From contig JAKPIF010000026.1 in the NCBI GenBank assembly GCA_029549925.1, positions 1-59,463 on the forward strand: a stretch of 59,463 bases of DNA, written 5' to 3'. The notes below the pieces were generated by a model. That model made no database searches and was not told the origin of the DNA. It saw only the letters and a list, made by a program, of their open reading frames with translations. This DNA is from a bacterium. Lineage in GTDB: Bacteria > Patescibacteriota > Saccharimonadia > Saccharimonadales > Saccharimonadaceae. The position numbers were made by a program, and so were the translations under genes. Shown here piece after piece: positions 15,896-26,504 of this stretch (position 1 is the first letter of the stretch; each line of letters begins with the position of its first letter).

Positions 15896-16909
15896 ATGGG
15901 AATTCAACGGATGGTAGAACCGACTGCTATCCCGGCCGAGCAGCCGGGCGCTACAGAGGAGGCTGCCGTTGAACAAACGCTACGTCCTCAGACCTTTGAA
16001 GACTACATTGGCCAGCCGCGGATGAAAAAGAATCTTAGACTTGCCATCGCGGCCGCTAAAAAGCGTGGCGATCCAATTGACCACGTTCTACTTTATGGCC
16101 CACCGGGACTCGGTAAAACGACCATGGCAGGAGTCATTGCTAACGAAATGGCCACGGGGCTACGCGTCACATCCGGACCAGCTATTGAGCGAGCCGGCGA
16201 TCTAGCCAGCATTCTAACTAATCTGCAGGATGGCGATATTCTCTTTATCGACGAGATTCACCGCCTCAGCCGCGCCGTAGAAGAAGTACTCTATTCTGCC
16301 ATGGAGGATTTCAAACTCGATATTGTTATCGGCAAAGGACCTGCTGCTCGCTCGGTGCGGCTAGATTTACCGAAATTTACCGTCATTGGCGCCACCACTA
16401 GGACGGGCAGCCTCGCCGCACCGCTCCGTGACCGCTTTGGCCATCTATTCCACCTCGAATTTTATTCCGTGGACGATATTAAAAAGATTATTGAACGAAG
16501 CGCTAAGATTCTCGAAGCGCCGATCAAGGACGACGCCGCCCTGGCCCTAGCTAAACGCAGTCGCCAGACACCGCGCATTGCTAATCGCCTCTTAAAGCGG
16601 GTACGAGACTATGCCGAAGTCCATGGCAGTGGGGTTATTGACATGAAGGCAACTGACGAGGCGCTAAGGCTTCTCGAGATTGATGAGCTCGGGCTCGACC
16701 CAGCTGATCGCCGTATGCTCAAGGCGATGTGGGATAGCTACCGCGATCACCCCGTGGGGCTTAATACCATCGCCGCCCTGACGGGCGACGAGGCGAGCAC
16801 CATTGAGGACTTTTATGAGCCATATCTGATGCAAATTGGCTTCATCGAGCGCACCCCGCGCGGACGCATAGTAACAATGAAGGCACGGAAGTATCTAGGA
16901 CTTAGTTAA
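15896..16909 (+). CDS. ruvB: Holliday junction branch migration ATPase RuvB
   Basis: 337 residues. AAA+ motor with Walker [10 protein letters not shown], Walker [10 protein letters not shown], sensor 1 VIGATTRTG, arginine-finger region APLRDRFGH, then the winged C-terminus ([15 protein letters not shown]). Two hexameric rings on RuvA pump DNA through the junction. The start is moved to ATG 15896 because the promoter box lies just upstream and family members begin about here. It converges with gpmA, overlapping its 3' end by 4 nt. Confidence 0.97.
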   Translation: MGIQRMVEPTAIPAEQPGATEEAAVEQTLRPQTFEDYIGQPRMKKNLRLAIAAAKKRGDPIDHVLLYGPPGLGKTTMAGVIANEMATGLRVTSGPAIERAGDLASILTNLQDGDILFIDEIHRLSRAVEEVLYSAMEDFKLDIVIGKGPAARSVRLDLPKFTVIGATTRTGSLAAPLRDRFGHLFHLEFYSVDDIKKIIERSAKILEAPIKDDAALALAKRSRQTPRIANRLLKRVRDYAEVHGSGVIDMKATDEALRLLEIDELGLDPADRRMLKAMWDSYRDHPVGLNTIAALTGDEASTIEDFYEPYLMQIGFIERTPRGRIVTMKARKYLGLS

Positions 16910-17541
16910 GCTTTACTGGCGCCGGTGGCGACGTGAAGTTCTTTGCGCGAAGTCATCTTACCGTTATCATCGACCGTATATTCTAGAATCATACCAAGCG
17001 GCATCTCAAACTTAGAGATACCATCGTCGCTGATACTCTCGATATATTTGACGAGCGAACGCATGCTGTTGCCGTGACCAACTAGTAGTACATTCTCGCC
17101 CTTCTCTAGCTCTGGTACGACCGTTTCCTTGAACCAAGGTACAGCACGATCATAAACCATATGCAGCGTCTCTCCGTTAGGAATCGGTTCGTCAAAGTTG
17201 CGCCGAATAGCATTGAATTTCTCGTCGCCAACTTCCGCTTTAACCTCCCACTTATTCTTGCCAGTATAGTCACCATAATCACGCTCATTAATTGCCGCTA
17301 CCTCGCTTAGTGGTAAGTCAGTTTGCCCCTGCGTCTTCAGAACGTTCTCGGCCGTATGAATTGCCCGTTGTAGCTTGCTAGTGTAGACGTGGTCAAAGTG
17401 AATATCCTTTAGCTGCTCGCCCATAGCCTGCGCCTCTTTGACACCAGCATCAGTCAAATCAACGTCAGTCCAGCCCGTCCATTTACCTAGACTGTTCCAC
17501 TGACTCTCGCCGTGACGAAGCAAAACTACTGTTCCTGACAT
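16906..17541 (-). CDS. gpmA: 2,3-bisphosphoglycerate-dependent phosphoglycerate mutase
   Basis: 211 residues, slightly short of the usual 230-250. The phosphohistidine motif [12 protein letters not shown] (His at about 10) is followed by [31 protein letters not shown] and the second histidine in [16 protein letters not shown]. It interconverts 3- and 2-phosphoglycerate in lower glycolysis, consistent with the fermentative lactate dehydrogenase at 44650-45597. A strong ribosome site (GGAGGAG) precedes the ATG, and rubrerythrin lies immediately upstream, probably in the same transcript. Confidence 0.94.
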   Translation of the reverse strand: MSGTVVLLRHGESQWNSLGKWTGWTDVDLTDAGVKEAQAMGEQLKDIHFDHVYTSKLQRAIHTAENVLKTQGQTDLPLSEVAAINERDYGDYTGKNKWEVKAEVGDEKFNAIRRNFDEPIPNGETLHMVYDRAVPWFKETVVPELEKGENVLLVGHGNSMRSLVKYIESISDDGISKFEMPLGMILEYTVDDNGKMTSRKELHVATGASKA

Positions 17542-17566
17542 TGCTCCTCCTATTCTCTATTAACTA

Positions 17567-18106
17567 TTAATAATTTTCTGCTTTAATTTCAAAGTAAGCC
17601 TGTGGATGCCCACACACCGGGCAGACATCTGGCGCCGACGTACCAACTACGATATGACCACAGTTACGACACTGCCAAATCTTGACGCTACCCCGTTCAA
17701 AGACCTCGCCCTTTTCGACATTCTGTAGTAGCTTGCGATAACGCTCTTCGTGATGCCTTTCTATTTCACCGACCTGTCGAAACTTCTCAGCAAGCTCAGA
17801 AAAGCCTTCCTCTTCGGCGGTCTTAGCAAAGCCAGCATACATATCGGTCCACTCGTAATTCTCGCCCTCGGCAGCTGCCTTTAGGTTCTCTTCCGTTGTA
17901 CCGATACCGCCAAGTTCACGAAACCACATTTTAGCGTGATAGCGCTCATTATCTGCCGTCTCACCAAAGATGGCCGCAATCTGCTCGTAGCCTTCCTTTT
18001 TAGCTACGCTTTGGAAAAAATAATATTTATTGCGTGCCTGCGACTCCCCCGCAAACGCCGCCTGCAAGTTTTTTTCAGTCTGCGTGCCCGTATACTTATT
18101 TGCCAT
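17567..18106 (-). CDS. Rubrerythrin
   Basis: 179 residues. An N-terminal ferritin-like four-helix domain carries the diiron ligands ([26 protein letters not shown], then [10 protein letters not shown]). A C-terminal rubredoxin-like Fe(SCys)4 domain has CRNCG and CPVCG. Rubrerythrins reduce hydrogen peroxide in anaerobes and microaerophiles with electrons from rubredoxin or NADH systems. It fits an oxygen-sensitive oral or sediment-type lifestyle. An AAAGGAG ribosome site is present. The upstream gene ends 16 nt before the start, so they form an operon of unknown protein, rubrerythrin and gpmA. Confidence 0.95.
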   Translation of the reverse strand: MANKYTGTQTEKNLQAAFAGESQARNKYYFFQSVAKKEGYEQIAAIFGETADNERYHAKMWFRELGGIGTTEENLKAAAEGENYEWTDMYAGFAKTAEEEGFSELAEKFRQVGEIERHHEERYRKLLQNVEKGEVFERGSVKIWQCRNCGHIVVGTSAPDVCPVCGHPQAYFEIKAENY

Positions 18107-18122
18107 TCTATCTCCTTTCTAA

Positions 18123-18746
18123 TTAATTATTGCCGCCCAGTTGGCGCTGCACTTCATCAATGGCGTCCTTCGCCCCTGGAATCTGTGCCAACGTTAGATC
18201 AATTACACCTTGGCTATTGCCGCCAAAGCTGCCTTGGATGTTATTACATGACGTTGTCCAGAGGTCGCTACCAACCGTGCTATCGTCTCGCACAATATAC
18301 TCGATTAGCTGACCCCCCGGACAAATACCATCGTTCTTTGTCGCTACCTTATTAGTCGTTTCCCTACTAAAACCACGGTTTTTTAGCGCCTTGAGGTAAG
18401 CGTTAAAAGAATTATTATCATTACCGAGATTGATCTCTTTGGCCACATTGTTACGACCATAGCCCTGATAAACCTTAACCTGACGACTCGAGCTACTGAG
18501 GCTAATATCAATATCATAGTGGTTCTCGCGTGCCACGACAGAGCCACGGACCTTGACCTCTACTCGCGTAGTGTCCGTCGGATTCTCTAATAAATCCACC
18601 ACCGCTGTTTGCTTCAGCTGGCTAGACGGCTTTTTGTTACTGCCACTCAGGATAACTCGCACCATAAAGACCACGCCCCCAATTAGCACCAGTGTAACGA
18701 GTGTCACGAGAATAATTAGGCCAACTTTGTCATTCGGTTGCTTCAT
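18123..18746 (-). CDS. Single-pass membrane protein with extracytoplasmic domain, unknown
   Basis: 207 residues: a short cytoplasmic start, one membrane helix (about 8-32), then an outer alpha/beta domain with two cysteines (ICPGG and TSCNN) that could pair. TATAAT (18753-18758) ends 6 nt before ATG 18746 and is preceded by TGC, so this is the first gene of a leaderless transcript running into rubrerythrin and gpmA. No family is recognised. It lies downstream of polA but has its own promoter. Confidence 0.65.
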   Translation of the reverse strand: MKQPNDKVGLIILVTLVTLVLIGGVVFMVRVILSGSNKKPSSQLKQTAVVDLLENPTDTTRVEVKVRGSVVARENHYDIDISLSSSSRQVKVYQGYGRNNVAKEINLGNDNNSFNAYLKALKNRGFSRETTNKVATKNDGICPGGQLIEYIVRDDSTVGSDLWTTSCNNIQGSFGGNSQGVIDLTLAQIPGAKDAIDEVQRQLGGNN

Positions 18747-18752
18747 ATAAAC

Positions 18753-18758
18753 ATTATA
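18753..18758 (-). promoter_or_regulatory. Extended -10 box (TGCTATAAT), N6, ATG
   Basis: TGCTATAAT on the minus strand, with six bases to ATG 18746. A clear example of the window's leaderless promoter form. Confidence 0.65.
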
Positions 18759-18764
18759 GCATAG

Positions 18765-21368
18765 CTACAGCTCAGCCCAGCTATGGCCATATTTGACATC
18801 AACCAAGAGGTACACACCAATTTCAGGATAAACGTTCTCCATAATATCCTTCATCTCTCTCGCTACTCGTTCGGCGTCAGTCTCAGCGCATTCCACCATA
18901 ATGCTATCATGCACCTGCATAATCTGGCTTGCACCCGTGATATTTTCGACCTTGAGCATCGCCATCTTCATTAGATCTGCCTCCGTGCCCTGAATCGGCA
19001 TATTCATCGCCGCCCGTTCAGCCGCTGCCCGCATCGCTGGATTAGATAGTTTAACATCGGGTGTATAGCGCCGCCGCCCAAAAAGTGTCTCGACGTAACC
19101 AAGCGTCCGTGCTTTATTTAGCGTCGCGTCAAGGTAATCTTTTATTGGCTGCCGCGCCGCAAAATATTTCTTAATAAAGTCACTCGCCTGCTTCATGTTC
19201 ATCCCCGTGGCGTCAGACAGCCCCTTGGCGCTCATGCCATAGAGAATTCCGAAGTTAATTACCTTGGCATGGCGTCGCTGTTCAGGCGTAACGTCTTCCG
19301 GATCAATACCATAAGCCTGCGCCGCCGTCATAGTGTGAATATCATTCTTCGGATCGGCGAACATCTGGATCATATCTTCGTCATGTGCCAGTGCCGCCGC
19401 GAGGCGTAGCTCAAACTGAGCATAATCGGCATTAACGATGATCCGTCCCGCTGGCGCCACAAAGGCCCGCTTAATCATGTGGCCCTGCGTGCTACGAGTG
19501 GGAATATTCTGGAGATTAGGACTACTCGACGACAAACGCCCTGTACTCGTCACGTCTTGATCAAACGTCGTATGGATACGACCATCACCGGCTATCGATT
19601 GTGGTAGCGCATCGAGATAGGTTGACTTTAGTTTAGTCAGCTCGCGATAACGTTCAATGAGAGCGGCAATTGGATAGTTCGGCGCTAACTTATCTAGCAC
19701 TTTAGCACTCGTCGAATAAGCTCCTTGGGTACCTTTTTTGCCAACCGGTGGCAGCTTCATTACGTCAAATAGAATATGAGATAACTGTTTGGCGCTAGCA
19801 ACATTAAATTCTTCGCCCGCTTGCGCATAGATATCGCGCCGCAAGGATTCTATTTCGTCGTCCATTGCCGCTGACTGCTCGTGCAGGATATTCGGATCGA
19901 GCAGCATACCGCGATTTTCTATTCTAGCTAAAACTATTTGCAGAGGAAAGTCGACCTTCCGAGCCAGGGATAGCATTTCCGGCATTTCCTGCATTTTGGT
20001 CGATTGCTCAGCATAAAGCGTCCGCACTAGGTCTAGGCAGTTCTTAGGACTATCATCAATGCCACGCTCGAGTCTAATATCGTCCAGCGTCTTCGGCTTG
20101 ATGCGACTATTAATTAGGAAGGCGGCGTGGCGCGTATCCCATGCAGCCATATAATTAATCGGCAGATTCTCGGATAAGAGATATTCAGTCAGCGTTTTAA
20201 TATCGTGGGCAATTACCATTTTGCCCGCCAGATAATCGGCCGCTTCATTAGCAGTGAGCTCGGCGACTTTATCGTCTCGAAGCACGAAAACTGAGTCATC
20301 CGCTAAGTAGACAATAGCCGCGTTGGGCTGAAGAGGTAAAGGCGAATATTTGGGCCTAGCGCTACCACTCTCTCTCGTTAATTCTGCGGGCTGTTGTTCT
20401 TTCCCGCCAGCAAGGAGAGAAGCATTTGCCCTCTCGCTACTAGCATTTTCAGATTTTGCGCTATATGGTGCCAGAATCTCAGAAACCTTACGCAGTAGCG
20501 ATGTGAATTGCAGATCGGTTAGCACTTGACGAAGCTTAGTGATGTCTAACTTCCGTACGTCCATTGCTTCGAGATCTAGCGGCACGGGCGCATCACGCCA
20601 AATTTTCGCCAGCTCCTTAGACATATAGGCACTATCTTTGCCCTTAACGAGCTTGTCGTGCAGACTACCTGTTATCTCGTTAATATGGCCATAGACACCA
20701 TCGAGCGTCTGATATTTTTGCAGTAGCTTAATACCAGTTTTCTCGCCCACGCCCGGCACACCCGGGATACAGTCACTACTGTCACCTTTTAGACTCTTGA
20801 GGTCTAAAAATTGGCTAACGTGTAACCCATATTTCGCTTCAAAGGCGTTTACGTCAAACTTTTCTAGGTTACGCAGTCCTTTTTTCATGGCGTAGACCTC
20901 TGTGTCATCGTCGATGAGCTGTAGCATATCAAGGTCGCTACTAATTAGTACCGTATGAATGCCAACCGCATTGGCCTTGTCGCTCAGTGTGCCCATGATA
21001 TCATCCGCTTCGTAGTCGTCGTATTGGTAGAGCGGCCAGTTAAGGGCCGACAGTAGGTTCATAAGAGTTGGAATCTGGGCATAAAAATCTGGTGGAGCAG
21101 GATGGCGATTGGATTTATAGCCATCATAAATTGCTTTGCGCCGCCGGATATTGGTGTGCGGCTTGTCCCACGCCACTGCAACATAGTCGGGGTGAATGTG
21201 CCGCACCAGCTCGAGCGCCAGACTAGCAAATCCATAAACCCCGCCCGTCGGCTGACCGTCGCTAGTTGTCAGATTAGGCATTGCATAATAGCCGCGATAG
21301 TAAACTGACTTACCATCGATAACCGCCAGAATTTTTTTACCCGCTAGGCGTGCTTCGTCCGTCGTCAT
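18765..21368 (-). CDS. polA: DNA polymerase I
   Basis: 867 residues. An N-terminal 5'-3' exonuclease/FEN domain (about 1-300, with DWDKPHTN-like and SDLDMLQLI acid motifs and the H3TH region VPGVGEKTG) is followed by a degenerate 3'-5' exonuclease region in which the usual DxE metal site is not seen, then the polymerase domain. Motif A is DYAQFELRLAAA, motif B is RRHAKVINFGILYG and motif C is QVHDSIMVE. It removes RNA primers and fills gaps but is predicted not to proofread. It starts at ATG one nt after the rpoD stop, so rpoD-polA is an operon with tight translational coupling. Confidence 0.97.
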   Translation of the reverse strand: MTTDEARLAGKKILAVIDGKSVYYRGYYAMPNLTTSDGQPTGGVYGFASLALELVRHIHPDYVAVAWDKPHTNIRRRKAIYDGYKSNRHPAPPDFYAQIPTLMNLLSALNWPLYQYDDYEADDIMGTLSDKANAVGIHTVLISSDLDMLQLIDDDTEVYAMKKGLRNLEKFDVNAFEAKYGLHVSQFLDLKSLKGDSSDCIPGVPGVGEKTGIKLLQKYQTLDGVYGHINEITGSLHDKLVKGKDSAYMSKELAKIWRDAPVPLDLEAMDVRKLDITKLRQVLTDLQFTSLLRKVSEILAPYSAKSENASSERANASLLAGGKEQQPAELTRESGSARPKYSPLPLQPNAAIVYLADDSVFVLRDDKVAELTANEAADYLAGKMVIAHDIKTLTEYLLSENLPINYMAAWDTRHAAFLINSRIKPKTLDDIRLERGIDDSPKNCLDLVRTLYAEQSTKMQEMPEMLSLARKVDFPLQIVLARIENRGMLLDPNILHEQSAAMDDEIESLRRDIYAQAGEEFNVASAKQLSHILFDVMKLPPVGKKGTQGAYSTSAKVLDKLAPNYPIAALIERYRELTKLKSTYLDALPQSIAGDGRIHTTFDQDVTSTGRLSSSSPNLQNIPTRSTQGHMIKRAFVAPAGRIIVNADYAQFELRLAAALAHDEDMIQMFADPKNDIHTMTAAQAYGIDPEDVTPEQRRHAKVINFGILYGMSAKGLSDATGMNMKQASDFIKKYFAARQPIKDYLDATLNKARTLGYVETLFGRRRYTPDVKLSNPAMRAAAERAAMNMPIQGTEADLMKMAMLKVENITGASQIMQVHDSIMVECAETDAERVAREMKDIMENVYPEIGVYLLVDVKYGHSWAEL

Positions 21369-21369
21369 A

Positions 21370-22464
<1,095 letters not shown>

Positions 22465-22564
22465 CAATTCCTCCTCGGTGTCATTAGCATTAGATAAACT
22501 TTTTCTTTTCGTTTTTGGCCTTTAATCACAATCTAACTAGACCCCAATGGGGCATTTAATAGCT

Positions 22565-22593
22565 ATTATAGACAGCATCCACTTAAAACGCAA
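22565..22593 (-). promoter_or_regulatory. rpoD-polA promoter
   Basis: -35 TTGCGT (22588-22593), 17-nt spacer, -10 TATAAT (22565-22570). The transcript has a long leader (to 22465) containing CCCCATTGGGG, a small hairpin, and ends with a strong GAGGAGG ribosome site. Confidence 0.75.
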
Positions 22594-22596
22594 GGG

Positions 22597-24261
22597 CTAT
22601 TTACCTGGGATAACAAACTGCGCTGGGTCAGGCTTTAAGGCTGGTTGCAGATCTTGGACTGGTGGCATACCAGCGAACTGACTTTGGGTAGCTGGTGCTG
22701 GTGGTTCGGGTGGCATCGGCAAGCTACTGGCTACAAGAGGCTGAGAAGCTGGGGCTTCCGCCGTCGCCGTCGCCGCCACAGTCATAGCTGGTTGAGTTTG
22801 CGGCTGCGCCTGAGGAGCAGCGGCTGCTGGTGCCGGCTGGGTCGACTGCACGTTTGGCGCGCTCGGCGCATTATTAAATATCGGACGAATAGGTGAAACA
22901 TGATTCGGCTCATTGAATGGTAGTCCATTATCCTGCATCTGAACCTTTGGTACGTTCAGTGGTGGCGTCGAAACGGATGGTCCGCTATAGCGTGGGTCGT
23001 TTGCCGGGGCATTAGTTTGCCCACTCATAGGTGTTACCGACAAAATTGTTGGCTCTGGCTTTGGCGCCTTTGGCTCTGCTACTCGCGCGACTTCCGTCTG
23101 ATTAGCTGGCGTCACTGACCGAGCAGGCTCTTCTCTGGCTAGACGAACTACTTCAGGCTCTTTTAGCTGCGAAGGGGGCAGTGTGCTATTTGGCTTCGCC
23201 GCTAACTGTGCCTGCGCCTCCTTGAGTGCATCATTACTATTCTCTTGATTAACCGCCATCGTATCCTGCCACAGACGTCTCTCGATCGGATTATCCAGAT
23301 GCTCAGGGGCGTTATTGTCGCCCTCTAGCGTATATCGCTTATCTCCCTTAAACTCAGTGTTATCTTTTATGGTTTCTTGGGTGCTTTCCTTGCTACTGTC
23401 TGACGCTGGTTGAAGCGTCTGCTCGCGCGAAAAGCTCAGACTAGCATTATCGCTAATATCATCCGACGGTTTATCGTCAATTATTTCTCGCTGTTCTGAT
23501 GACTTGCCTTCGAGCTCGCTCGACACTAGCTGCGGATCGGCGCCCTTTGTCATTAGCTCCGCCGAAACAGTCATAATATTCGGACTCGTCACGTTATTGC
23601 GGAACTGATCAGTCGCTGACACGATGCCCGTTAGAAGCGCTGTTGCCACTGCTGAACTGACTAGGTTGCGCTTGCCACTATCTAGCCCCTTTATCAGCCG
23701 GTAACAGCTCACCGAATAACAACCCGACTCAATATCCTGCAGGCTAATTGAGCCTAAATTATCTGCTTGTCGGCTAAGGTTAATCGTTGCCGCTACCGCA
23801 TTATGAAAGATGCGCCCGTGACTCGCAATACTAGCATCAAGGTCGTTACGATCAGTCACACCAAAAGCGATGACGAGCTGAACATTAAAGTCGCCTTCAC
23901 TAAACTGCAAATCATCCTTTGTTATAGTCGTCCGATAAGGTGTAACATAGACTTTGACAAAATTACCTTCTGGTAGCACCCGCAGGCGATCAGCCTTATC
24001 TTTGCTAATGCTAATAATAAAGTCGCGCAGGCTGTCTGCATTGCTCTCGAAGGTCTTTTCCGGATCGAGAAAGTGCATAGCCGATGGAATCCGCCCGCTA
24101 AACACCGCCACCGAGCGCTTCTTCAGTTGATTTAGCGCCAGACTGAGCGCCAAAGCCGCCGTCAGCTCATCCACTGACGGATTACGCGATACAGTCACCA
24201 GGATATTGTCAACCGACTCTATCTTGTTGATTAATTGTTTAAATTGTTCATCATTTTTCAT
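22597..24261 (-). CDS. DHH-phosphoesterase-like scaffold with long disordered tail
   Basis: 554 residues. The first 230 are an alpha/beta domain (ILVTVSRNPSVDELTAALAL, VAVFSGRIPSAMHFLDPEKTF, LVIAFGVTDRNDLDASIA, FHNAVAATINLS) whose order resembles DHH-family phosphoesterases. The metal-binding Asp/His residues (DHxDxD, DHH) are absent, so it is probably not an NrnA-type nuclease. The remaining 320 residues are acidic, then Pro/Ala/Gln-rich and disordered. Such a domain plus tail could act as a nucleotide sensor or assembly scaffold; this is inference from pattern. A GGAG ribosome site lies 8 nt before ATG. It precedes rpoD, which has its own promoter. Confidence 0.6.
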   Translation of the reverse strand: MKNDEQFKQLINKIESVDNILVTVSRNPSVDELTAALALSLALNQLKKRSVAVFSGRIPSAMHFLDPEKTFESNADSLRDFIISISKDKADRLRVLPEGNFVKVYVTPYRTTITKDDLQFSEGDFNVQLVIAFGVTDRNDLDASIASHGRIFHNAVAATINLSRQADNLGSISLQDIESGCYSVSCYRLIKGLDSGKRNLVSSAVATALLTGIVSATDQFRNNVTSPNIMTVSAELMTKGADPQLVSSELEGKSSEQREIIDDKPSDDISDNASLSFSREQTLQPASDSSKESTQETIKDNTEFKGDKRYTLEGDNNAPEHLDNPIERRLWQDTMAVNQENSNDALKEAQAQLAAKPNSTLPPSQLKEPEVVRLAREEPARSVTPANQTEVARVAEPKAPKPEPTILSVTPMSGQTNAPANDPRYSGPSVSTPPLNVPKVQMQDNGLPFNEPNHVSPIRPIFNNAPSAPNVQSTQPAPAAAAPQAQPQTQPAMTVAATATAEAPASQPLVASSLPMPPEPPAPATQSQFAGMPPVQDLQPALKPDPAQFVIPGK

Positions 24262-24384
24262 TTTATCTCCACGTGGTTATATAAATTAATCATATCATAA
24301 GCCAAATTAAATGCAAGAGGTGTGCTATCATATATTTGTCAATTAATCGAGTTGGTCCTAGGATCGCTCAGAAAGAGAGTTTAA

Positions 24385-24714
24385 ATGCCATTAATTCATT
24401 CGGCTATCAAGAAGATGCATCAGGACGAAAAGCGCTACGCCCGCAACCTTCGCACTAAGCGCGCCATGCGCAGTGCCATTAAAAAGTTCGAGTCTGAGCC
24501 GAGCTTTGATACTATGCGCGAGGCACAGAGCGCCATTGACACCGCCGCCAAAAAGCACGTTTTGAGCAAGCAGGCTGCCGCTCGTCGCATTGCCCACGTG
24601 GCCCACACCGCCAAAGAAGCTGGTGTTAAAATCCCAGCTAAGGCGATTACCAAGAAAACCACAGCCAAAAAATCGACCGCTAAAAAGACAGCTGCTAAGC
24701 CAGAAACAAAATAG
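24385..24714 (+). CDS. rpsT: 30S ribosomal protein S20
   Basis: 109 residues. The N-terminal 85 match the S20 helical hairpin (MPLIHSAIKKMHQDEKRYAR, NLRTKRAMRSAIKKF, LSKQAAARRIAHVAHTAK). The last 25 form a Lys/Ala/Thr-rich tail (KKTTAKKSTAKKTAAK) of histone H1-like composition, longer than in most bacteria. S20 binds 16S rRNA early in 30S assembly. An extended -10 (TGCTATCAT, near 24322-24330) gives a leader of about 50 nt with a GAGAG-type ribosome site. The 3' end overlaps the convergent holA by 20 bp. Confidence 0.93.
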   Translation: MPLIHSAIKKMHQDEKRYARNLRTKRAMRSAIKKFESEPSFDTMREAQSAIDTAAKKHVLSKQAAARRIAHVAHTAKEAGVKIPAKAITKKTTAKKSTAKKTAAKPETK

Positions 24715-25630
24715 CATCCACTAGATATTGACTGGCGTCCTCGCCGCTACTACGCTTCATTTTTGCGTCAGTGGCGGCGAGTTTTTTCGTGACCTTTTTC
24801 GCCCAAGCCAGCGCCTTTTGGCTTCCGCCCATATCACGAATCATTTCCTGCATCTGCTGACGCTGAAATGGATGCATTTTAGTGTTCGCTCCCGCGATGA
24901 CAGCTACAAAGTTAATGAGCTGCGACGCCAAGATGCCAATTAACTGATTAGGGTCGACATCGTGCTCCGTCTGCCGCTTTAGTAGCACACTCACTTTAGA
25001 CTTGTTACCCTGTACTATCTGCTTAAAAATGTCAAACGTCGCCGTTTCGAGATCAGGCTCGACATACAAATCGATCTGCTCCGCAGTAATTGGCTGTGGT
25101 AAAAATTTTAGCACCTTTAGTATCATAGCTAGGCGGTTCTGTTGATCGTCACTACCGTTAGTGGCCGCCATAAGCCGCTGACTCGCCGCCGCATCGAGCT
25201 TGATGCCAGCACACCTTGCCGCCTCATCGAGCCACCTTTTAATTTCATAGGACTTTAGCTGGTCGTATTTTTCAACCTTGCCCGCCGCTTTGATCGCCTT
25301 GAACGTTCTCGTCTGCGCCAAGTTCTTGACCGTCCGCGTCGAGCTATCATCGATTAGCACAACCTCTTTTTCGTCAGGTATACGGGAGATAATTTCTTCC
25401 AGATCACGCCACACTACACTGTCATTTGTCGCTTCTTCCAGGTAAAGAAATTCATTTTGCGTAAAGAGGCTCACGCCAACTAGGTAATTGGCGACCTTAT
25501 CCCAGCCCATTTCAGCGATATCGAGTTTAGTTATATTGTCAGTGCCATATTCTTTGCCAAATGCATCCTTTAACTCGCTTAGGCGCCGCCTAATTTGGAA
25601 CTGATTATCGCCATATAAGAAATAAATCAC
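24695..25630 (-). CDS. holA: DNA polymerase III delta subunit
   Basis: 311 residues, starting GTG 25630 (MIYFLYGDNQFQIRRRLSEL). The N-terminal AAA+-like domain has a degenerate P-loop, as is normal for delta (YGDNQFQIRR). The C-terminal collar domain includes TATFDIFKQIVQGNKSK and LIGILASQLINF, typical of HolA. Delta opens the sliding clamp for loading by the DnaX complex. It supports the replicative DnaE at 48542-52411. A GATAAT box ends 6 nt before GTG, and mutM ends 8 nt before that, so both readthrough and an own leaderless start are possible. Confidence 0.9.
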   Translation of the reverse strand: MIYFLYGDNQFQIRRRLSELKDAFGKEYGTDNITKLDIAEMGWDKVANYLVGVSLFTQNEFLYLEEATNDSVVWRDLEEIISRIPDEKEVVLIDDSSTRTVKNLAQTRTFKAIKAAGKVEKYDQLKSYEIKRWLDEAARCAGIKLDAAASQRLMAATNGSDDQQNRLAMILKVLKFLPQPITAEQIDLYVEPDLETATFDIFKQIVQGNKSKVSVLLKRQTEHDVDPNQLIGILASQLINFVAVIAGANTKMHPFQRQQMQEMIRDMGGSQKALAWAKKVTKKLAATDAKMKRSSGEDASQYLVDAILFLA

Positions 25631-25637
25631 ATCTCTA

Positions 25638-26504
25638 TTATCGTAGTTTTTGGCAATTTGGGCAAATGTGCGTACCGCGCCCTGCGACCTTAATTTTAAT
25701 TATTTCGTGGCCGCACCGATCGCACGGCTCACCTTCGCGCCCGTAGACATGGGCGAATTTGTCGAGATAATTGCCACGCGTGCCGTCAACGCGGACGTAG
25801 TTACGCATGGTTGACCCACCAGAATTGAGACCCGCCTGGAGCGATTTTTGAATGCATTCCAGCAGGTGCAATAGCTCATCGTCGGACAGCCCTTCTACTC
25901 TAGTCTGCGGGTGGACTTTAGCTAGCCACAGCGACTCGTCGGCGTAAATATTGCCCACGCCGACAATAACCTGCTGATTAAGGATCGCCGCTTTTATCGA
26001 AGTCCGTGGATGGCGTCGAATCCGCCGCAAGAATGAGATTGTCGGATCACTGGTTAGTGGCTCAGGGCCGAGCTTAGCTAGTTCTGGTGTGTCACTTAGC
26101 GTATTGGTCGGGTATAACCTAATCCAGCCGAATTTTCGCTGATCATTAAAGAATAACTGGCCATCATCAAAGTTAAAAATAATCCGGGTCGTCCGATCGG
26201 GTAGATCGCCAACCATTGAATCATTCGGGTGGCCCGCCGCCCACGACTCCGCGCCACGCCAAACCATTTGTCCCGTCATCTTGAGATGAACGAGAAGGCT
26301 ATAGTCACTATCTAGGTCAATTATCAGCATTTTAGCCCGGCGACGAACAGCTACCACTTTAGCGCCAATCACAAAAGTATTTAGATCGGTGTGAGCAAAT
26401 TGTAGTGTCTTGTCATTTAGAACATCGACGGACAGAATCTGTTTACCGACCAAGATACGATCAAGGCCGCGGCGCACCGTCTCAACTTCAGGTAGCTCCG
26501 GCAT
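25638..26504 (-). CDS. mutM: Formamidopyrimidine-DNA glycosylase
   Basis: 288 residues. It begins MPELPEVETVRRGLD (catalytic Pro2, Glu3 and Glu6 after Met removal), with the lysine loop LLVHLKMTGQMVW, the H2TH helix VGVGNIYADESLW and the C-terminal zinc finger CDRCG...CPNCQ. It removes 8-oxoguanine and other oxidised purines. The start overlaps the RHH gene stop (TAATG), so the two are coupled and share the promoter at 26759-26787. Confidence 0.97.
   Translation of the reverse strand: MPELPEVETVRRGLDRILVGKQILSVDVLNDKTLQFAHTDLNTFVIGAKVVAVRRRAKMLIIDLDSDYSLLVHLKMTGQMVWRGAESWAAGHPNDSMVGDLPDRTTRIIFNFDDGQLFFNDQRKFGWIRLYPTNTLSDTPELAKLGPEPLTSDPTISFLRRIRRHPRTSIKAAILNQQVIVGVGNIYADESLWLAKVHPQTRVEGLSDDELLHLLECIQKSLQAGLNSGGSTMRNYVRVDGTRGNYLDKFAHVYGREGEPCDRCGHEIIKIKVAGRGTHICPNCQKLR

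Noticed and set aside
24391-24717. Long open frame on the minus strand across rpsT (108 codons)
   Set aside because: It is the antisense of the S20 gene; its content (Phe/Leu/Gly runs) mirrors the Lys/Ala-rich tail, and it has no promoter or ribosome site.
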